From NCBI RefSeq assembly GCF_001425605.1, contig NZ_LMRG01000030.1:62001-126000 (forward strand): a stretch of DNA of 64,000 nt, given 5' to 3'. Below the pieces are notes generated by a model, which saw only the letters and a list, made by a program, of their open reading frames with translations, did not search any database and was not told where the DNA came from. This document shows, one piece after another, positions 63,899 to 64,000 of this stretch. Position 1 is the stretch's first letter. Every line of letters starts with the position of its first letter. The DNA is from Rhizobium sp. Leaf453 (lineage in GTDB: Bacteria; Pseudomonadota; Alphaproteobacteria; Rhizobiales; Rhizobiaceae). The position numbers and the translations under genes are program-made.

Positions 63899-64000
63899 TC
63901 AGCGGCAATAGCGGTATCCGCCCTTGCGTTCGATCACGTCGAAATGTAGATGGTTTTCATGGGCTTCGTCGCTGCCAGGATCGAGCACTGTTTCGAAATA
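63899..64000 (-). CDS. Extensin-family protein (C-terminal end only)
   Basis: The last 33 residues of a gene that begins beyond the window. They read YFETVLDPGSDEAHENHLHF and end ERKGGYRYCR before a TGA at 63899-63901. HENHLHFDV followed by a C-terminal Cys is the closing motif of the extensin-like C-terminal domain, found in exported rhizobial proteins of unknown function. The motif resembles a D-Ala-D-Ala peptidase-like HxH zinc site. Confidence 0.65.
   Translation of the reverse strand, partial: YFETVLDPGSDEAHENHLHFDVIERKGGYRYCR

Overview
The window (about 61% G+C by eye, densely coded) reads as chromosomal DNA of a Rhizobiales bacterium, most likely Rhizobiaceae (Rhizobium/Neorhizobium/Agrobacterium group). 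The pointers are a BacA/SbmA peptide transporter, a NolR-like ArsR regulator with a matching NolR box, a ChoXWV choline transporter, two large palindromic intergenic repeats of the rhizobial RIME type, and many small alphaproteobacterial families (DUF1127, host-attachment protein, NnrU, PRC-barrel). No rRNA, tRNA, insertion sequence, prophage or CRISPR array was seen.

Layout. 0-5.5 kb: host-attachment protein (5' end cut by the window), a non-pyrrolysine MttB-type methyltransferase, the two halves of MnmC as separate divergent genes, a PRC-barrel protein and a 2H-phosphoesterase-like protein. 5.5-21.2 kb: purine catabolism. PuuE-UraD-AllA-HiuH form a plus-strand operon, PuuD-GuaD and XdhA-XdhB-XdhC are minus-strand operons, and a HigBA module, an FMN L-lactate dehydrogenase, a LysR regulator and a TetR-controlled hydrolase/monooxygenase pair lie between. 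Together with adenine deaminase at 37-39 kb these enzymes take adenine and guanine through xanthine, urate, 5-hydroxyisourate, OHCU and allantoin to allantoate, and split ureidoglycolate to glyoxylate. Only the allantoate-to-ureidoglycolate step is missing here.

21.4-33.7 kb: glycerol kinase, a luciferase-like monooxygenase, methionine aminopeptidase, an MFS transporter, BacA, a secreted polysaccharide deacetylase, NnrU, and a YfgM-like TPR protein followed by the ribosome GTPase Der. 33.8-46.6 kb: sugar and amine metabolism (KDG kinase, alpha-glucosidase, ParDE, adenine deaminase, a LivK-type binding protein, an omega-aminotransferase, a secreted GH9 cellulase coupled to a Gfo/Idh/MocA dehydrogenase). 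46.9-51.2 kb: NolR-like regulator, a frameshifted HugZ-family gene, and choXWV.

52.7-61.2 kb holds the most interesting block. It is a plus-strand run of poorly characterised genes: a long coiled-coil protein, an unknown 382-residue protein, a AAA+ ATPase, an unknown 433-residue protein, a DUF2333-like inner-membrane protein and a secreted ClpP-fold protein. A RIME repeat and a toxin-antitoxin pair interrupt it. The spacing suggests one envelope-spanning ATPase system with no assigned function. The window closes with formate-tetrahydrofolate ligase, a four-hairpin repeat, a DUF1993 protein and the C-terminus of an extensin-family protein.

Family names come from reading motifs and from memory of the families. 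No database search was run.
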